From Teichococcus coralli (GTDB lineage: Bacteria; Pseudomonadota; Alphaproteobacteria; Acetobacterales; Acetobacteraceae), in NCBI RefSeq assembly GCF_009829925.1, contig NZ_SNVJ01000012.1, positions 62,001 to 126,000 on the forward strand: a DNA stretch of 64,000 bases, read 5' to 3'. Numbering within the stretch: position 1 is the first letter of the stretch; every line of letters starts with the position of its first letter. Below the pieces are notes generated by a model. The model was not told the origin of the DNA and searched no databases. It worked only from the letters and a program-made list of their open reading frames with translations. Below, one piece after another: positions 62,521-64,000 of the stretch. The position numbers were made by a program, and so were the translations under genes.

Positions 62521-64000
62521 TCAGTCCTCGTCGCTGCGCCGGGCCAGCACCTCGCGCTTGCCGACATGATTGGCCGGCCCGACGACGCCTTCTTTCTCCA
62601 TCTGCTCGATCAGCTTGGCGGCGCGGTTGTAGCCGATCGAGAGGTGCCGCTGGATGAAGGAGGTGGAGGCCTTGCCCTCCCGCGTCACCAGCGCCACCGC
62701 CTGGTCGAACAGGCCCTTCTCGCCGTCCGAGGCGCCGGCGATGCCGGAAAGGCCGGAATCGCCCTCTTCCTCATCGCTTTCGGTGACCTCCTCGATATAG
62801 GCGGGCTCGCCCTGCTCGCGCAGCCACTCCACCACCCGCTCCACCTCGGCATCCGAGACAAAGGGGCCGTGCACGCGGCTGACGCGCCCGCCGCCGGCCA
62901 TGTGCAGCATGTCGCCCTGGCCCAGCAGCTGCTCGGCGCCCATCTCGCCGAGGATGGTGCGGCTGTCGATCTTGGAGGTCACCTGGAAGGAGATGCGGGT
63001 CGGGAAGTTGGCCTTGATGGTGCCGGTGATGACGTCCACCGAGGGGCGCTGCGTCGCCATGATGACGTGGATGCCGGCGGCGCGCGCCATCTGCGCCAGG
63101 CGCTGCACGGCGGCCTCGATCTCCTTGCCGGCGACGATCATCAGGTCGGCCATCTCGTCGATGACCACGACGATCAGCGGCAGCGGGGCGAGGGCCAGCG
63201 GCTGCTCCTCGAAGACCGGCTTGCCGGTGTCCGGGTCGAAGCCGGTCTGCACGCGGCGGCTCAGCACCTCGCCGCGCGCCTGGGCGGCCTGCACCTTCTC
63301 GTTGTAGCCGCCGATGTTGCGGACGCCGAGCTGCGACATGGCGCGGTAGCGCCGCTCCATCTCGCGCACCGTCCATTTCAGCGCGCCGATCGCCTTGGGC
63401 GGCTCCGTCACGACCGGGGCCAGGAGGTGCGGGATGCGGTCATAGACCGAGAGCTCCAGCATCTTCGGGTCGATCATGATGAAGCGGCACTCGTCCGGGC
63501 TGAACCGGTAGAGCAGCGACAGGATCATGGTGTTGATGCCGACCGACTTGCCCGAGCCGGTGGTGCCGGCGATCAGCAGATGCGGCATGCGGGCGAGGTC
63601 GGCGATCACCGGCGCGCCGCCGATGTCCTTGCCCAGCGCCAGCGGCAGCTTGCCGGTCTGGCGCGCCCAGTCCTCGGCGATCAGCATCTCGCTGAAATAG
63701 ACCATCTCGCGCTTGGCGTTCGGCAGCTCGATGCCGATCACGTTGCGGCCGGGGACGGTGGCGATGCGCACCGCCATGACGCTCATGCTGCGGGCGATGT
63801 CGTCGGCCAGGCCGATGACGCGGGCCGACTTGGTGCCGGGCGCCGGCTCCAGCTCGTAGAGCGTGACCACCGGGCCGGGGCGGACCTCCACGATGCGGCC
63901 GCGCACGCCATAGTCCTCCAGCACGGATTCGAGCTGGCGGGCGTTGCCCTGCAGCTGCTCCTCCGAGGGGCCGGTGGCGCGGCGCGCGGGCGGGGGCGCC
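62521..64000 (-). CDS. ftsK: DNA translocase FtsK (N-terminus beyond window edge)
   Basis: The visible 493 codons cover the motor and gamma domains; the membrane and linker parts lie right of the window. Walker A is [20 protein letters not shown] and Walker B is [15 protein letters not shown]. The C-terminal winged-helix gamma domain ([20 protein letters not shown]) would read KOPS sites. FtsK coordinates chromosome segregation with division. The frame remains open to base 64000. Confidence 0.97.
   Translation of the reverse strand, partial: APPPARRATGPSEEQLQGNARQLESVLEDYGVRGRIVEVRPGPVVTLYELEPAPGTKSARVIGLADDIARSMSVMAVRIATVPGRNVIGIELPNAKREMVYFSEMLIAEDWARQTGKLPLALGKDIGGAPVIADLARMPHLLIAGTTGSGKSVGINTMILSLLYRFSPDECRFIMIDPKMLELSVYDRIPHLLAPVVTEPPKAIGALKWTVREMERRYRAMSQLGVRNIGGYNEKVQAAQARGEVLSRRVQTGFDPDTGKPVFEEQPLALAPLPLIVVVIDEMADLMIVAGKEIEAAVQRLAQMARAAGIHVIMATQRPSVDVITGTIKANFPTRISFQVTSKIDSRTILGEMGAEQLLGQGDMLHMAGGGRVSRVHGPFVSDAEVERVVEWLREQGEPAYIEEVTESDEEEGDSGLSGIAGASDGEKGLFDQAVALVTREGKASTSFIQRHLSIGYNRAAKLIEQMEKEGVVGPANHVGKREVLARRSDED

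Overview
The window is very GC-rich (roughly 70%) chromosomal DNA. It is densely packed with genes on both strands and has long shadow reading frames. Gene content points to an alphaproteobacterium of the Acetobacteraceae, most like Roseomonas and relatives: an NDUFA12-type complex I accessory subunit, DUF2155 and MlaD neighbours, aroQ-accB-accC followed by aat, a Bug-type tricarboxylate receptor, HWE-type histidine kinases, and an alphaproteobacterial ornithine decarboxylase. The genus is inferred from gene content alone. I found no rRNA, tRNA, CRISPR array, phage or complete insertion sequence.

Layout. 1-3.7 kb: the start of prkA; a MerR-type metal regulator facing the remnant of a P1B metal ATPase; an aspartyl/asparaginyl beta-hydroxylase-like gene. 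4.0-9.5 kb: a complete nickel uptake cluster nikABCDE, divergent from nikR, with a textbook NikR operator between them. 9.6-17.5 kb: HU, an isochorismatase-like hydrolase, a LysR regulator divergent from a Bug receptor plus AtuA-like pair, an Lrp regulator, an ornithine decarboxylase with a long leader, and a TetR regulator. 17.6-25.7 kb: EmrAB drug efflux, a DUF1232 protein, thiSG, a glycine-zipper lipoprotein, a BetT transporter and a Cys-rich copper-binding protein.

25.9-38.1 kb: a housekeeping block (aroQ, accB, accC, aat, DUF2155, mlaD, NDUFA12) appears interrupted by two modules. One is mprF-acvB (lysyl-phosphatidylglycerol synthesis and turnover). The other is a translationally coupled trehalose operon otsB-GH15-otsA. 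38.3-50.3 kb: an RNR-derived TSCPD protein, RidA, a GtrB/GtrA/GT-C-like envelope glycosylation set, YcjX/YcjF, a FemAB-like acyltransferase, a lipoprotein and a membrane HWE histidine kinase. 50.3-64 kb: a threonine dehydratase-like enzyme, a LuxR regulator, a sugar/polyol ABC transporter with an SDR and an Ldh-family oxidoreductase, OpgH, a soluble kinase with a LOV-like PAS domain, and the C-terminal part of FtsK.

The most notable items are: (i) a dispersed intergenic inverted-repeat family with at least four clear copies; (ii) a standalone, apparently inactive ribonucleotide-reductase-derived TSCPD protein; (iii) a P1B-ATPase reduced to its two ends beside an intact MerR gene and operator; (iv) a low-GC patch confined to the GH15/otsA junction; (v) a heptanucleotide microsatellite upstream of the FemAB-like gene; (vi) a 27-bp in-frame repeat array in the AtuA partner subunit; (vii) a LOV-like kinase sensor that keeps the Cys but lacks most flavin contacts.
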